Below are positions 35,392 to 44,524 of a DNA stretch of 64,000 nucleotides, piece by piece. Below the pieces are notes generated by a model that made no database searches, was not told where the DNA came from, and was given only the letters and a program-made list of their open reading frames with translations. The position numbers were made by a program, and so were the translations under genes. Source of the DNA: Chelatococcus sp. HY11 (GTDB taxonomy: Bacteria > Pseudomonadota > Alphaproteobacteria > Rhizobiales > Beijerinckiaceae); the NCBI RefSeq assembly GCF_018398335.1, contig NZ_JAHBRX010000001.1:1550001-1614000 (forward strand). The letters run 5' to 3'. The stretch's first letter is position 1. Each line of letters opens with the position of its first letter.

Positions 35392-36375
35392 TTACGGCCG
35401 CCATCCGGCCGGCGGCCGCAGATGGGCCTTATCCACCGTCTTCAAGTTTTCGGGCGTGATGCCGATCAGTGGAACATTGATGATCTTAGGTTCAGGCTTC
35501 TTTCCCTCCAACAGATCCGAGATCACGCGGACCTCTGTGCGGCCGATCAACACGGGCTGTTGCGCGACCACATAGTCGGCGCAGCCCGCGTTCATCATTT
35601 CCTCGGCCTCCTCGCCCAGCACGGAAAAGATGACGCGCGTTTTTCCACAACGGTCTGCCGCCTGGGCGGCCCGCGCAGCCCCAACGCCATAGACGTCATC
35701 CGCACCGTACAACATGTCCAGCTTCGGATGCCGTTGCAGGATCTCGCTGGCGCGCGTCAAAGACGTCGCGGCATCCTGCTCGCTCGTTGTCTCCGCGACG
35801 ATCTTGATACTTGTCCCGGCGATGTCCTCCTTGAAGCAGCGAAGCCGCTCCGTCGCCCAGAACGATCCCGGCGGTCCGGCCAGGACACCCAGGCTGCCGC
35901 CAGCCGGCATGAGAGCTTTCGCGCCCTTTGCCAGTTCTCGCCCGATATTGCAGTGGCTCGACGAAACGGCAGCATCCGGCTCCACCGTGCTCGCGACGAC
36001 GTTGACGCCGGCGCCAACCAGCAGGATCCCGGCGTCTCGCGCCTGCTGCACGACACCATTCAATGCGGCGGGATCGCTCGGATCAATCAAGATCGCCGCG
36101 ACTTTCTTGATCGCCAGATTCGAAATCTGATCGAGCTGCTTGTCGATATTGGCATACCCGCCCGCATCCTGAACAATGACCGTGAAACCACGTGCTTTCG
36201 CCTCGTCAAGAATTCCGTATAGTTCGGCGGTGGGGTAAGGGCCCTTCAAATTGGGCTTCGACAACCCAATGACCTTCTTGGGCTGCTGAGCCTGAGCCGT
36301 CGAAGTACCCATTGATGCAATTGCCAGTATTGATGCAAATCCGGCTATCGATTTTATGATCGCTTTGGATATCAT
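35392..36375 (-). CDS. Ribose-type ABC transporter substrate-binding protein
   Basis: 327 residues from the ATG at 36375. Signal peptide ISKAIIKSIAGFASILAIAS... cut near AQA. Periplasmic-binding-protein type 1 (Peripla_BP_4) fold: VIGLSKPNLKGPYPTAELYGI, IDQ-like DPSDPAALNGVVQQARDAG, MLYGADDVYGVGAARAAQ, and the late PLIGITPENL. The family binds pentoses, hexoses, autoinducer-2 or related polyols. With the permease and ATPase just upstream it completes a ribose-type importer. Confidence 0.93.
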   Translation of the reverse strand: MISKAIIKSIAGFASILAIASMGTSTAQAQQPKKVIGLSKPNLKGPYPTAELYGILDEAKARGFTVIVQDAGGYANIDKQLDQISNLAIKKVAAILIDPSDPAALNGVVQQARDAGILLVGAGVNVVASTVEPDAAVSSSHCNIGRELAKGAKALMPAGGSLGVLAGPPGSFWATERLRCFKEDIAGTSIKIVAETTSEQDAATSLTRASEILQRHPKLDMLYGADDVYGVGAARAAQAADRCGKTRVIFSVLGEEAEEMMNAGCADYVVAQQPVLIGRTEVRVISDLLEGKKPEPKIINVPLIGITPENLKTVDKAHLRPPAGWRP

Positions 36376-36425
36376 GTTTGGTCCCACTTCTGGTTATTGA
36401 TTGCGATTCTTAACGAGGCACAGCT

Positions 36426-37427
36426 TCAGTGGCCCTGCTTTCTCCGGACATTGGCCTGGTCAAGCGCGACAGCGGCGATCAGCGAGAGCCCTATGATCAT
36501 CATCTGCGTGTAAGACGAGATGTTGAGAAGGTTGAGGCCATTCGCGAGGATGCTGATGAAAGCCACTCCGAAGGCCACGTTCACGATAGAGCCACGTCCA
36601 CCGGCGAGCGAGACGCCTCCGAGCACAACCGCGGCAATGGACTCGAGTGGCAGCGTCGCCCCCAGGGTCGGCTGCCCCGAGGAGACACGGGCGGTCAGGA
36701 TGATCGCGCCTATCGCGGCGGTCAATCCGCAGATGGCATAGGCTATCACTCTGACCCGCTCGACATGGATCCCGGACAGCCTGGCCGCCTCCTCATTGCC
36801 GCCAACGGCGCAGATATGCCGGCCCAGCCTGGTATAGCGCAGCGTGAGTTCGGCAATGATCAGTGTCACGGCGGCAAGAAGAACCGGAATGGGCAGGCCA
36901 AGCCAGTATTGATAGGCAATTCGGCCAAACGCGGGAGGAAGCCCGAGTATCGGAACACCGCCCGCGAGATTGAGCGCGAGCCCGGCGGTCACCGACAGCA
37001 TGGCGAGGGTCGTGATGAAGGCTGAGATGCGAAAGCGGGTTATGATCAAGCCGTTCACGATACCGACCAGGGCACCGCAAAGCAGCGCGGCAACAATTCC
37101 CGGCACGATTCCGAACTCACGCATGACGAAGGCCAGCACCACGCTGACGAGAGCTACGGTGGAGCCGACGGACAGATCGAGGCCGGCGGTGAGAATGACA
37201 AATGTCTGGCCGAAGGCGACAGCGGCGAGCGCGGCCGCGGCGATGCCGATATTTCGGAAGTTCGAGCCGGTCAGGAAAACATCGGACAACAACGAAAACA
37301 CGATGACGAGACCTAGTGTCGCCACCGGCAACGCGATTTCCATGGCACGTTCACGCGCGATACGTCCCAATCCAGCTTTCCATTCCTCCCTTCCAAAGAC
37401 TTGAAGTCTTTCACCGTAAGACTGCAT
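36426..37427 (-). CDS. Ribose-type ABC transporter permease (RbsC family)
   Basis: 333 residues, about eight to ten membrane helices. Characteristic motifs: FVILTAGLDLSVGSTVALVSV, the ATPase-contact region GRHICAVGGNEEAARLSGI, and AAVVLGGVSLAGGRGSIVNVAFG. Bacterial inner-membrane permease of CUT2 systems, working as homodimer with the double ATPase at 37478-39013. The spacing to neighbours is about 50 bases on both sides. Confidence 0.95.
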   Translation of the reverse strand: MQSYGERLQVFGREEWKAGLGRIARERAMEIALPVATLGLVIVFSLLSDVFLTGSNFRNIGIAAAALAAVAFGQTFVILTAGLDLSVGSTVALVSVVLAFVMREFGIVPGIVAALLCGALVGIVNGLIITRFRISAFITTLAMLSVTAGLALNLAGGVPILGLPPAFGRIAYQYWLGLPIPVLLAAVTLIIAELTLRYTRLGRHICAVGGNEEAARLSGIHVERVRVIAYAICGLTAAIGAIILTARVSSGQPTLGATLPLESIAAVVLGGVSLAGGRGSIVNVAFGVAFISILANGLNLLNISSYTQMMIIGLSLIAAVALDQANVRRKQGH

Positions 37428-37477
37428 GGAATATTCCCCGATTCATTATTGCAGCGCATCCGCGCCGGAACCACCGC

Positions 37478-39013
37478 TTATCTGTCATGCCCCTTGAACG
37501 CGGCCGCCAGGATCCGGTGTTCGTCGAACTGCTCTTCCGGAATTTCGTCCTGAATCGTGCCTGCGGAGACCACCACGATGCGATGGCAGAGGTGAAGCAG
37601 CTCCGCGTTTTCCGATGAAACGACGATGACGGCGGCTCCGCGCGCCGCAAGATCCTGTATCAGTTTATAGATCTCGGCCTTGGCGCCGACGTCGATACCC
37701 CGTGTCGGTTCATCGAAGATGTAGACGTCTGCCTCCGCGAGCATCCATTTGCCGATGACGATCTTCTGCTGGTTGCCGCCGGAATTCGTGCGAGCCGCTC
37801 TTGAAAGCTGCCCACGGAACTGCAGCTTCTGCGCCATGCTGGTCGCCGCCTGGCGCGCGCGCCGCCATGAGATCAATCCGCCGCGGCAATGGTCGGCAAG
37901 AGAAGCCATCAGCAGGTTCTCGTAGCCCGAAAGTCCGGTAACGAGGCCCTGATCTTTCCGATCCTCGGGAATGTAGGCGATGCCATTGCGGATAGCGTCG
38001 GCGGGCTTCCGGATGGCCAAACGATGTCCATCCTTGCGGATCTCGCCGCTATCGAGTGGATCCGCGCCGAAAATGCTGCGCATGATTTCCGTACGGCCGG
38101 CACCTACAAGGCCCGCGAAGCCGAGAACCTCTCCCGCGCGCACGTCGAAACTGATGTTCTCGAAGACATCCTTGCGCGTCAGCGCGGAGACAGATAGCCG
38201 GACATCGCCGATCCGGCGATTGCGCGGCGGAAACAGCTCGGTCAGCGGTCGCCCGACCATGAGCTCGATCAGTTCCCCGGTTCCGCGCAGTCGCGAGGTT
38301 TCGAGTGTCTCGATATGACGGCCGCCGCGTAGCACCGTGATGCGATCGGCGAGCCCCATGACCTCCGCCAGCCGATGCGATACGTAAAGTATCGTCGTGC
38401 CCTCCGCGCGCAAGCGACGCAGGATGCGAAGCAGGGCATCCGCTTCCTTGTCGGAGAGCGAGGCGGTCGGCTCGTCGAGGATAATGATGGGGGCTTTCAG
38501 GGCCAGCGCTCGCGCGATCTCCACGATCTGCTTGTGGCCCGTGGACAAGGACGACGCCCGCGCCCGCGGATCGATCTCGTCCTCGCAATCAAGGGCCCTG
38601 AGCATGTCGGCAGCGATCGCTTCCGCCTGCCGACGGCTGACGACATGCCGTCCGGCGCCGGAAGCCGGTTCATTGCCGAGCACGATGTTCTCGGCGACCG
38701 TCATTCCGGGGACGATCATGAGCTCCTGGAAGATGGTGACAATGCCGCTTCGGCGGGCAGCCCCCGGCGTGTCGAGGATGATCGGTTGGCCGCCGAGCAA
38801 CACACGACCAGCCGAGGGCCTTGCGTCCCCCGAGAGAATGCGGATCAAGGTCGACTTCCCCGCACCATTCTCACCGACGAGGGCATGCACCTCCCCTCGC
38901 CGGATGACCATGTTGAGATTGCTGAGCGCCCGCACGCCGGGGTAATCCTTGCTGATGGCCTCAGCGGCGAGAATGGCGTCGTCACCGCCGGCGGAATTCA
39001 TCGCTAGCATCAT
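37478..39013 (-). CDS. Ribose-type ABC transporter ATP-binding protein (RbsA family)
   Basis: 511 residues from the ATG at 39013 (AAGG upstream; the open frame extends to 39139 within RidA). Two nucleotide-binding domains: first with GENGAGKSTL, LSTGHKQ and IIILDEPTASLS; second with degenerate Walker A GLVGAGRTE, signature SGGNQQKI and VYIFDEPTRGIDVGAK. The degenerate second P-loop is normal for CUT2 ATPases. Energises the RbsC-like permease. Confidence 0.95.
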   Translation of the reverse strand: MMLAMNSAGGDDAILAAEAISKDYPGVRALSNLNMVIRRGEVHALVGENGAGKSTLIRILSGDARPSAGRVLLGGQPIILDTPGAARRSGIVTIFQELMIVPGMTVAENIVLGNEPASGAGRHVVSRRQAEAIAADMLRALDCEDEIDPRARASSLSTGHKQIVEIARALALKAPIIILDEPTASLSDKEADALLRILRRLRAEGTTILYVSHRLAEVMGLADRITVLRGGRHIETLETSRLRGTGELIELMVGRPLTELFPPRNRRIGDVRLSVSALTRKDVFENISFDVRAGEVLGFAGLVGAGRTEIMRSIFGADPLDSGEIRKDGHRLAIRKPADAIRNGIAYIPEDRKDQGLVTGLSGYENLLMASLADHCRGGLISWRRARQAATSMAQKLQFRGQLSRAARTNSGGNQQKIVIGKWMLAEADVYIFDEPTRGIDVGAKAEIYKLIQDLAARGAAVIVVSSENAELLHLCHRIVVVSAGTIQDEIPEEQFDEHRILAAAFKGHDR

Positions 39014-39024
39014 GCGCTGCCGCC

Positions 39025-39465
39025 TTATGCTCGCGGGAATGTGTGATCGGGCGGGATCGCCGCGATCATGTCGAGTTCGACCCGTGCGCCCGGCGCGCTC
39101 AGGTTGTTGATCGCGACGAGGGTTCCAGCCGGGCGCCAATCACCAAAATGCTCACTCAGCACGGCATACATGTCGTCCATGTCGCGCATGTCCGTGACGT
39201 ATTTCGTCAGCTTGACCACGTTGCGCCAGGTCAGGCCTCTCGCGTCCAGGACCATCTTGATATTGGCCAGGGCCAGGCGTGTCTGCTCCCGCATGTCATG
39301 GGGAAGCACATGCTCCTCCGCGACATGTGGATGCCTGTGATAGAGCGGCGAGGCCGTGGCCCCGGCGATGAACAGGAGATTGCCCATGCCGGAGACCTCG
39401 ACGGCCGGCGCATAGGGCATGTCCTCGGCTTCCTCCGGGCGTGGATGAACAGCGTGAATGGTCAT
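39025..39465 (-). CDS. RidA (YjgF/YER057c/UK114) family protein
   Basis: 146 residues from the second of two tandem ATGs (39465), giving GGAGG a five-base spacing. RidA fold: AVEVSGMGNLLFIAGATAS, QTRLALANIKMVLDARGLTWRNVVKLTKYVTD, and the active-site arginine/glutamate segment LSAPGARVELDMIAAIP. RidA proteins hydrolyse reactive enamines/imines to ketones and ammonia; other members act in aromatic or pyrimidine breakdown. Located between FAH hydrolase and ABC genes, it suggests a nitrogenous or enamine-forming substrate (inference). Confidence 0.92.
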   Translation of the reverse strand: MTIHAVHPRPEEAEDMPYAPAVEVSGMGNLLFIAGATASPLYHRHPHVAEEHVLPHDMREQTRLALANIKMVLDARGLTWRNVVKLTKYVTDMRDMDDMYAVLSEHFGDWRPAGTLVAINNLSAPGARVELDMIAAIPPDHTFPRA

Positions 39466-39487
39466 CATAGCCTCCCACCGGGCTGGA

Positions 39488-40570
39488 TCAGGCAGCGCTG
39501 CGGCGCCTGCGCCACTCGACCTTGGTTTCACGGGGCGGCATTATGCGATTGCGGAGAACACCAAGCCCCGCCGCCTCGAGCTCGACTACATCACCGACCG
39601 AAATCCACCGATCGAGCTCGAAGCCGCACCCGTGGTTCACTGTCCCAGAGCCGAGCACGTCACCGACGTTGAGTGTTTCATCCTGGGAGGTGTAGGAAAT
39701 CATTTCCTCAAAGCTCCACTGCATCTCACCCGGGGTGGATTCCGCCCAGACGTCACCATTGATCAGCACGCGCATCGGCGTCCGCGCCACATCCGGCAAT
39801 TCATCCGGTGTCACGATCCATGGCCCCAAGCCCCACGCGAAATCCTTGCCCTTGAATGGGCCGGTATTGTTCGCCATTTCGCCGCGCTGGGTGTCACGTG
39901 CCGAGAAGTCATTGAGAAGCGTGTAGCCGAGGATATGTGCGCCGGCATCATCCACATCCACGTTGCGGGCTGGCAATCCCACCACTGCAGCGATCTCGAG
40001 CTCGAAATCGAGTTTGCCGGTATATTCGGGCCACTGCACATTCTCGTCGTGCCCCACCATCGAGGTCGGATTGGCCTTGAATGCGAACGGGCGCTCATAC
40101 CATTCGGCGGGCAATTTCAGGCCCATCTTGCCGAAGGTCGACAGCAGATGGTCCTCGAATGCAGCGAAGTCGCGCAGCACCGGCACGCGGACCGGCGGCA
40201 TCAGTTGCACCTCGCCGAGCCTATGGGCGAGAGCCTCGCCCTGGGGGCCGCGAAGCTTACCCGCGGCGATGGCTTCCCATTGCCCCGCCAGCCATGCCGA
40301 GACCTCCCGCACAGGATCAAGTGCCGGCCCGTAGAGTGCTGCGCAGGCGTTGAGGTCGGCCGGAGCGAATGCGTTGGCGCGCAGGCTGGGAGCAGGCTTG
40401 CGTTGCGAAGCCGAAAGCGCCGCAAAGGCCGCATTGACGTCGACCACCCAGCCGCCACCGGAGCGCGCGATAGCTACCGGGTCGGCATCGATATCGTTGC
40501 CTGCCCAGATGATGCCGAAGCGATCGACGGGGCCGAGAGGCGTATTGAGGCGAAAGGTTCCAAGTTTCAT
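39488..40570 (-). CDS. Fumarylacetoacetate hydrolase (FAH) family protein
   Basis: 360 residues; the ATG overlaps the cupin stop (ATGA). The C-terminal FAH domain shows metal ligands in FELEIAAVVG and the conserved AGAHILGYTLLNDFSARD, KDFAWGLGPWIVTPDEL and GSGTVNHGCGFELDR stretches. N-terminal about 100 residues form the smaller cap domain seen in long FAH members. The family cleaves C-C bonds in beta-diketo acids, opens acyl groups, or tautomerises/decarboxylates oxaloacetate-like acids. The substrate is not inferable but points to a ring-fission or keto-acid pathway. Confidence 0.93.
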   Translation of the reverse strand: MKLGTFRLNTPLGPVDRFGIIWAGNDIDADPVAIARSGGGWVVDVNAAFAALSASQRKPAPSLRANAFAPADLNACAALYGPALDPVREVSAWLAGQWEAIAAGKLRGPQGEALAHRLGEVQLMPPVRVPVLRDFAAFEDHLLSTFGKMGLKLPAEWYERPFAFKANPTSMVGHDENVQWPEYTGKLDFELEIAAVVGLPARNVDVDDAGAHILGYTLLNDFSARDTQRGEMANNTGPFKGKDFAWGLGPWIVTPDELPDVARTPMRVLINGDVWAESTPGEMQWSFEEMISYTSQDETLNVGDVLGSGTVNHGCGFELDRWISVGDVVELEAAGLGVLRNRIMPPRETKVEWRRRRSAA

Positions 40571-41118
40571 CGCGTCACCTCAGCAATATCGACCTTGTCG
40601 TCAGCGTCCGTTCCCGGGAATGGGCCTTGTTTTATCTCGATCAACCGGGTTTTCGGCTCGAGGAATTCAACCTCATGTCCTTCAATCATCAAAAGAAGAT
40701 CATTAGGCACAAGATTGACATCGCCCAGCCACGCGCCTTGGCGTGTATAGATCGCGACGCGCGCGCGCCCGCTTTGGCAGATAAGGATCTGATGACGCGT
40801 TGGCCATGCCGGCAGCTCCTCTCGCGGCACATGATAGTGCGGCAGGGTTGTCGCCCCCGGCTCACGCTCCAGCATGATGATCTGCAGCGGCCATCCATTG
40901 TCCGTTACATGGGCCTTTGTCGTGCGCTCCAGAGTTGGGTCTGATACCCGATAGGCCTCCTGCACATGGCGAATTTCGTCTTCACTCTCCATAAAGGGAG
41001 GGAAGCGCTCGAATGCGGAAAACTGCGCGCCAACATGGATGGCAATCGTTCGATTATCATCCGGCGCCCGATAGAAGCGCACATGTTCGACGTCGTCACT
41101 AGACTGCGAATGAGACAT
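40567..41118 (-). CDS. Cupin-domain protein
   Basis: 183 residues from the ATG at 41118. A single cupin: PHYHVPREELPAW (metal-binding histidines and glutamate) followed by HQILICQSGRARVAIYT, GDVNLVPNDLLLMIEGHEVEFLEP. The N-terminal 75 residues contain an acid-rich helix (MESEDEIRHVQEAY). First gene of the seven-gene operon that includes FAH, RidA and a ribose-type importer. Could be a dioxygenase, isomerase or binding protein; no motif decides it. Confidence 0.85.
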   Translation of the reverse strand: MSHSQSSDDVEHVRFYRAPDDNRTIAIHVGAQFSAFERFPPFMESEDEIRHVQEAYRVSDPTLERTTKAHVTDNGWPLQIIMLEREPGATTLPHYHVPREELPAWPTRHQILICQSGRARVAIYTRQGAWLGDVNLVPNDLLLMIEGHEVEFLEPKTRLIEIKQGPFPGTDADDKVDIAEVTR

Positions 41119-41247
41119 GCCTTTGCCCGCGTGATTGTAGGGAATAATCCAGATGCCCGGACCAGCGGAGACAGGCCTCGAGCTTTTCAGGCGATCAAGG
41201 TACAAGCACGACGTCAGACCAACAGCCGGTAAATTCGAAACATAACG

Positions 41248-41289
41248 TTTCCAATCTGATCATACTGCCAATCTTATTGCAATTGGAAA
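41248..41289. promoter_or_regulatory. Candidate LysR binding site between divergent operons
   Basis: TTTCCAAT (41248-41255) is the inverse of ATTGGAAA (41282-41289). Nested in it, CCAAT (41268-41272) and ATTGG (41282-41286) are separated by nine bases, and ATTGCAAT (41277-41284) is a perfect palindrome. LysR-type regulators bind dyads of about this spacing (T-N11-A) between their gene and a divergent target, which is the layout here (41119-41431). Confidence 0.5.
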
Positions 41290-41431
41290 ACATTGTTCTC
41301 CTATGTTGCATTTTGAGAAAAAAACTGAGAAATTTTGCATAGCAGTTGCGTAAGGGCGGGCCGGCGGCGCGTCGTCATCGCTCATGAGCGTCTGCCCTTG
41401 CCAGAACGCAATCATAAAGAGGGGAAATTCA

Positions 41432-42415
41432 TTGATAGACTTCAATGAATACTATTACTTCGCCTATGTGGTCGAGAGTGGAGGGATAACACCGGCCAGC
41501 AGAGCCCTCAGCCAGCCCAAATCAAAAATAAGTAAGAGAATTTCAGAATTGGAAAGACGGCTCGGTGTCCGACTGATCCAAAGAACTTCGCGCAACTTCG
41601 CCGTCACCGATCTCGGTGAAGAATTCTACACACACGCGAGAAAAATGCTTGCAGAGGCTCGGGCCGCCGAGAACGTCATCAAAGCCCGCCTGTCAGATGA
41701 AAGCGGCACGATCCGGGTGACGTGCTCGGCCCAGGTCGCGCAGGCCGGACTGGCCAAGATGCTACCGAGTTTCCTTCAACGCTTCCCACAAATCCAGCTT
41801 CAGCTTGATGTCGTCAACGGGCCGAACGATCTGACGTATCGCCTGTCAGATCTTGTTATCGTCGCGCATGACAGAGAACTCGGCGACTCCAGCATGATAC
41901 AGCGACGGATCGCGGTCGAACCGTCACTCCTGGTCGCGAGCCATTCCTATCTCGCTGACCGATCTTCGATCGAAATGCCCGCGGAGCTTCCAGGCCATCG
42001 TTTACTTGGCCCCACCGAGGCCAATGCTCGGTCCCGATGGGAAATCGTGCACCAGCGGACGGGAGAACACGTTGCGGTCGCGTTCAACACGCAGTTGGCG
42101 AGCAACGACGTGCTTGTAGTTGCGGCCGCCGCCCGCGAGGGCGCCGGGGTCGCGGCCCTTCCTGCCTCGGCCTGCGCTGACGACATCCGCGAAGGACGGC
42201 TCGCTCATGTCCTTCCAGAATGGACCGCCGGCTCAACGACCATCAGCGCCCTTCTGCCGTCACGGCAAGGTGTTCTTCCAGGGGTACGTGCTCTGTTAAA
42301 TCATTGCATCGAGCATTTTTCCGTGGCCACGGCAAAGCTCAAAGAGCGGCCACCTGAACCGTCTCCAACAGGGATAGCCAACCGTGTTCTTTATTCCAGA
42401 GCCGTCCAGCCATGA
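41432..42415 (+). CDS. LysR-family transcriptional regulator (TTG start)
   Basis: 327 residues. I start at TTG 41432 because GAGGGG lies eight bases upstream and residues begin LIDFNEYYYFAYVVESGGIT as in LysR proteins; the ATG at 41384 has no ribosome site. HTH: PASRALSQPKSKISKRISELERRLGVRLIQRT; ligand domain from about residue 90 (GTIRVTCSAQVAQAGLAKMLPSFLQRFP). Divergent from the cupin/FAH/ABC operon and overlapping the next gene by four bases, so it likely controls both sides. Confidence 0.93.
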   Translation: MIDFNEYYYFAYVVESGGITPASRALSQPKSKISKRISELERRLGVRLIQRTSRNFAVTDLGEEFYTHARKMLAEARAAENVIKARLSDESGTIRVTCSAQVAQAGLAKMLPSFLQRFPQIQLQLDVVNGPNDLTYRLSDLVIVAHDRELGDSSMIQRRIAVEPSLLVASHSYLADRSSIEMPAELPGHRLLGPTEANARSRWEIVHQRTGEHVAVAFNTQLASNDVLVVAAAAREGAGVAALPASACADDIREGRLAHVLPEWTAGSTTISALLPSRQGVLPGVRALLNHCIEHFSVATAKLKERPPEPSPTGIANRVLYSRAVQP

Positions 42416-42783
42416 TCTATGAGCTCAGACAATACGAGTGCTTGCCCGGAAAACTGGCAGCTGTTGTCGAACGCTTCCGACGGGAAGTCGCTCCGCTTTG
42501 GAAGGAAATGGAAATCCAGTGTCTGGGCTTCTGGACAACAGCCGTCGGTCCCAACGATCAGACATTACACTATATTCTCGCCTGGCGGAGCCTCGCCGAC
42601 CGCGATGCCCGGTGGCAAACCTTCGTGCAGGATCCGCGTTGGCAGGCCGCCAAGGCCAACACGGAGCTGGCCGGTCCCTTGGTGGCGCGCATCAGCAATA
42701 TTCTGATGCGGCCCGCGAATGTCATGGAGATTGTTGCGGAACCCGCCGAGCAAATTTTCTGTGCGCCCCCGGCAGACAGGTGA
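42412..42783 (+). CDS. NIPSNAP-family protein
   Basis: 123 residues; ATG overlaps the LysR stop (ATGA). Opens MIYELRQYECLPGKL, with CLGFWTTAVGPNDQTLHYILAWRSLADRDARW, as in the NIPSNAP ferredoxin-like fold (alpha/beta barrel dimers). Often found in degradation operons for aromatics or amides, with unclear role, possibly enzymes. Followed by the gamma-glutamyltransferase gene four bases later. Confidence 0.9.
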   Translation: MIYELRQYECLPGKLAAVVERFRREVAPLWKEMEIQCLGFWTTAVGPNDQTLHYILAWRSLADRDARWQTFVQDPRWQAAKANTELAGPLVARISNILMRPANVMEIVAEPAEQIFCAPPADR

Positions 42784-42787
42784 TGAG

Positions 42788-44380
42788 ATGCTGAATACGG
42801 TCAGATCACGGCGCGGAATGGTCACTGCGCCTCATCATCTCGCCAGTGAGGCGGGTCTGCGCGTGCTGCGCGATGGCGGAAACGCGATCGAAGCAGCGAT
42901 TGCCATGGCGGCGGCTCTCGCCGTCGTCTACCCGCATATGACCGGGATCGGCGGTGATGGCTTTTGGATCATAGCCCCGGCCGGCAGCGATCCGATAGCT
43001 ATCGATGCGTGTGGCCGCGCTGCACGTGCCGCCACGGTCGATTTCTATGGCAATGCCGGATTGTCTCAGATCCCGGCACGAGGCCCCCTCGCCGCAAATA
43101 CCGTGGCGGGCACTGTGTCCGGCTGGAGTGAGGCGCGGCGGATGAGCGCTGCGCTCGGCGGCCGTCTGCCGCTTGGACGTATCCTGGAGGACGCCATCTG
43201 GTATGCGGAGCACGGCTTCCCTGTATCGGCAAGCCAGGCTGAACTCACGCGGGCCAAGCTACCTGAGCTGCAAGGCGTTCCTGGATTCGCCTCGACCTAC
43301 CTTATCGGCGGACGACTGCCCCGGACGGGTGAGTTCATGGACCTGCCTGCCTTGGCCGCGACCCTCCGTCGCCTCGCAGAAACAGAACTTGATGACTTCT
43401 ATCGCGGTGAACTTGGCCGCCGGCTCGCATCCGATCTCGCTGCCGTTGGATCGCCGCTGACACGTCTTGATTTCGAGAAACATCACGCCATCCAGGCCTC
43501 GCCCTTGGCCACGACATTGCGCGGAGGCATTCAGCTGTTCAATTGCCCACCTCCCACGCAGGGGCTTGCGTCTCTGATGATTCTGGCGCTCTTCGATCGT
43601 TTGAATGTGACGGTCGAGGCTGAGACCTTCGGCCATTTGCACGGCTTGGTGGAAGCGACCAAGCGGTCATTCGTTGTCCGCGACCAGGTTGTCGGAGATC
43701 CGGGCACTATGTCCGAGAGCGCGCAGGATTATCTATCGCCTGAACGGCTCGACGCTCTCGCCTCCACCATCGATATGCACCGAGCTATGCCCTGGCCGGC
43801 ACAGCCCTCGGCCGGTGACACCGTCTGGCTTGGCGCCGTCGATGCGAACGGCCTGGCGGTGAGCTTCATCCAAAGCATTTTTTTCGAGTTTGGATCCGGA
43901 TGCGTGCTGCCGGAAACAGGCGTGCTCTGGCAGAACCGAGGCGCGAGCTTCTCGTTGTCAGATGGTGTTCGCCAACTCGGCCCGGGAAGAAAGCCGTTTC
44001 ATACGCTCAACCCGGCGGCCGCCCGCTTTCCTGACGGTCGGCTCATGGTTTACGGGACCATGGGCGGAGAGGGTCAACCTCAAACCCAGGCTGCCATCTT
44101 CACGCGCTACGCGCTCCACGGCCAAGATCTCCAGGCCGCTATCACGGCGCCCCGGTGGCTTCTCGGCAAGACCTGGGGCGAAGACAGCGTCACCCTCAAA
44201 GTCGAGAATCGATTCTCCGAGAGCCTGATCGCAAAATTGCGTGGCGCCGGCCATGACGTTGCGGTGGTCGATGCCTTTACGAGCACCATGGGGCATGCTG
44301 GTGCGATCGTCCGCCACGCGAATGGGCTGATCGAGGGCGCGAGTGATCCACGGAGCGACGGCGCGGCACTTGCCTACTAG
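42788..44380 (+). CDS. Gamma-glutamyltransferase family protein
   Basis: 530 residues from the ATG at 42788. Ntn-hydrolase: N-terminal GMVTAPHHLASEAGLRVLRDGGNAIEAAIA, HMTGIGGDGFW, and the autocleavage threonine T345 in GDTVWLGAVDANG, giving a small subunit of about 186 residues. FGSGCVLPETGVLWQNRG and GTMGGEGQPQTQ are also family marks. The DTVWL form lacks the TTH of E. coli Ggt and fits the shorter rhizobial subgroup. No signal peptide, so cytoplasmic: may remove a gamma-glutamyl group or hydrolyse an amide in the catabolic locus. Confidence 0.92.
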   Translation: MLNTVRSRRGMVTAPHHLASEAGLRVLRDGGNAIEAAIAMAAALAVVYPHMTGIGGDGFWIIAPAGSDPIAIDACGRAARAATVDFYGNAGLSQIPARGPLAANTVAGTVSGWSEARRMSAALGGRLPLGRILEDAIWYAEHGFPVSASQAELTRAKLPELQGVPGFASTYLIGGRLPRTGEFMDLPALAATLRRLAETELDDFYRGELGRRLASDLAAVGSPLTRLDFEKHHAIQASPLATTLRGGIQLFNCPPPTQGLASLMILALFDRLNVTVEAETFGHLHGLVEATKRSFVVRDQVVGDPGTMSESAQDYLSPERLDALASTIDMHRAMPWPAQPSAGDTVWLGAVDANGLAVSFIQSIFFEFGSGCVLPETGVLWQNRGASFSLSDGVRQLGPGRKPFHTLNPAAARFPDGRLMVYGTMGGEGQPQTQAAIFTRYALHGQDLQAAITAPRWLLGKTWGEDSVTLKVENRFSESLIAKLRGAGHDVAVVDAFTSTMGHAGAIVRHANGLIEGASDPRSDGAALAY

Positions 44381-44524
44381 GACCACCCTCGCGCTACACA
44401 GCCCAAAACCCAACAGAATAATCCATCCGAGGTCTTTGCTTGGCTCTCAGGGCAGGCTACTCAGCATCAATAAGCCAGAGGCTCCGCCCATCCAGAAGAT
44501 ACCTCGCTTTCGTGGATCCCCAGC

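Noticed and set aside
39458-40750. 430-codon plus-strand frame
   Set aside because: Antisense to the FAH gene and part of the cupin gene; no family resemblance.
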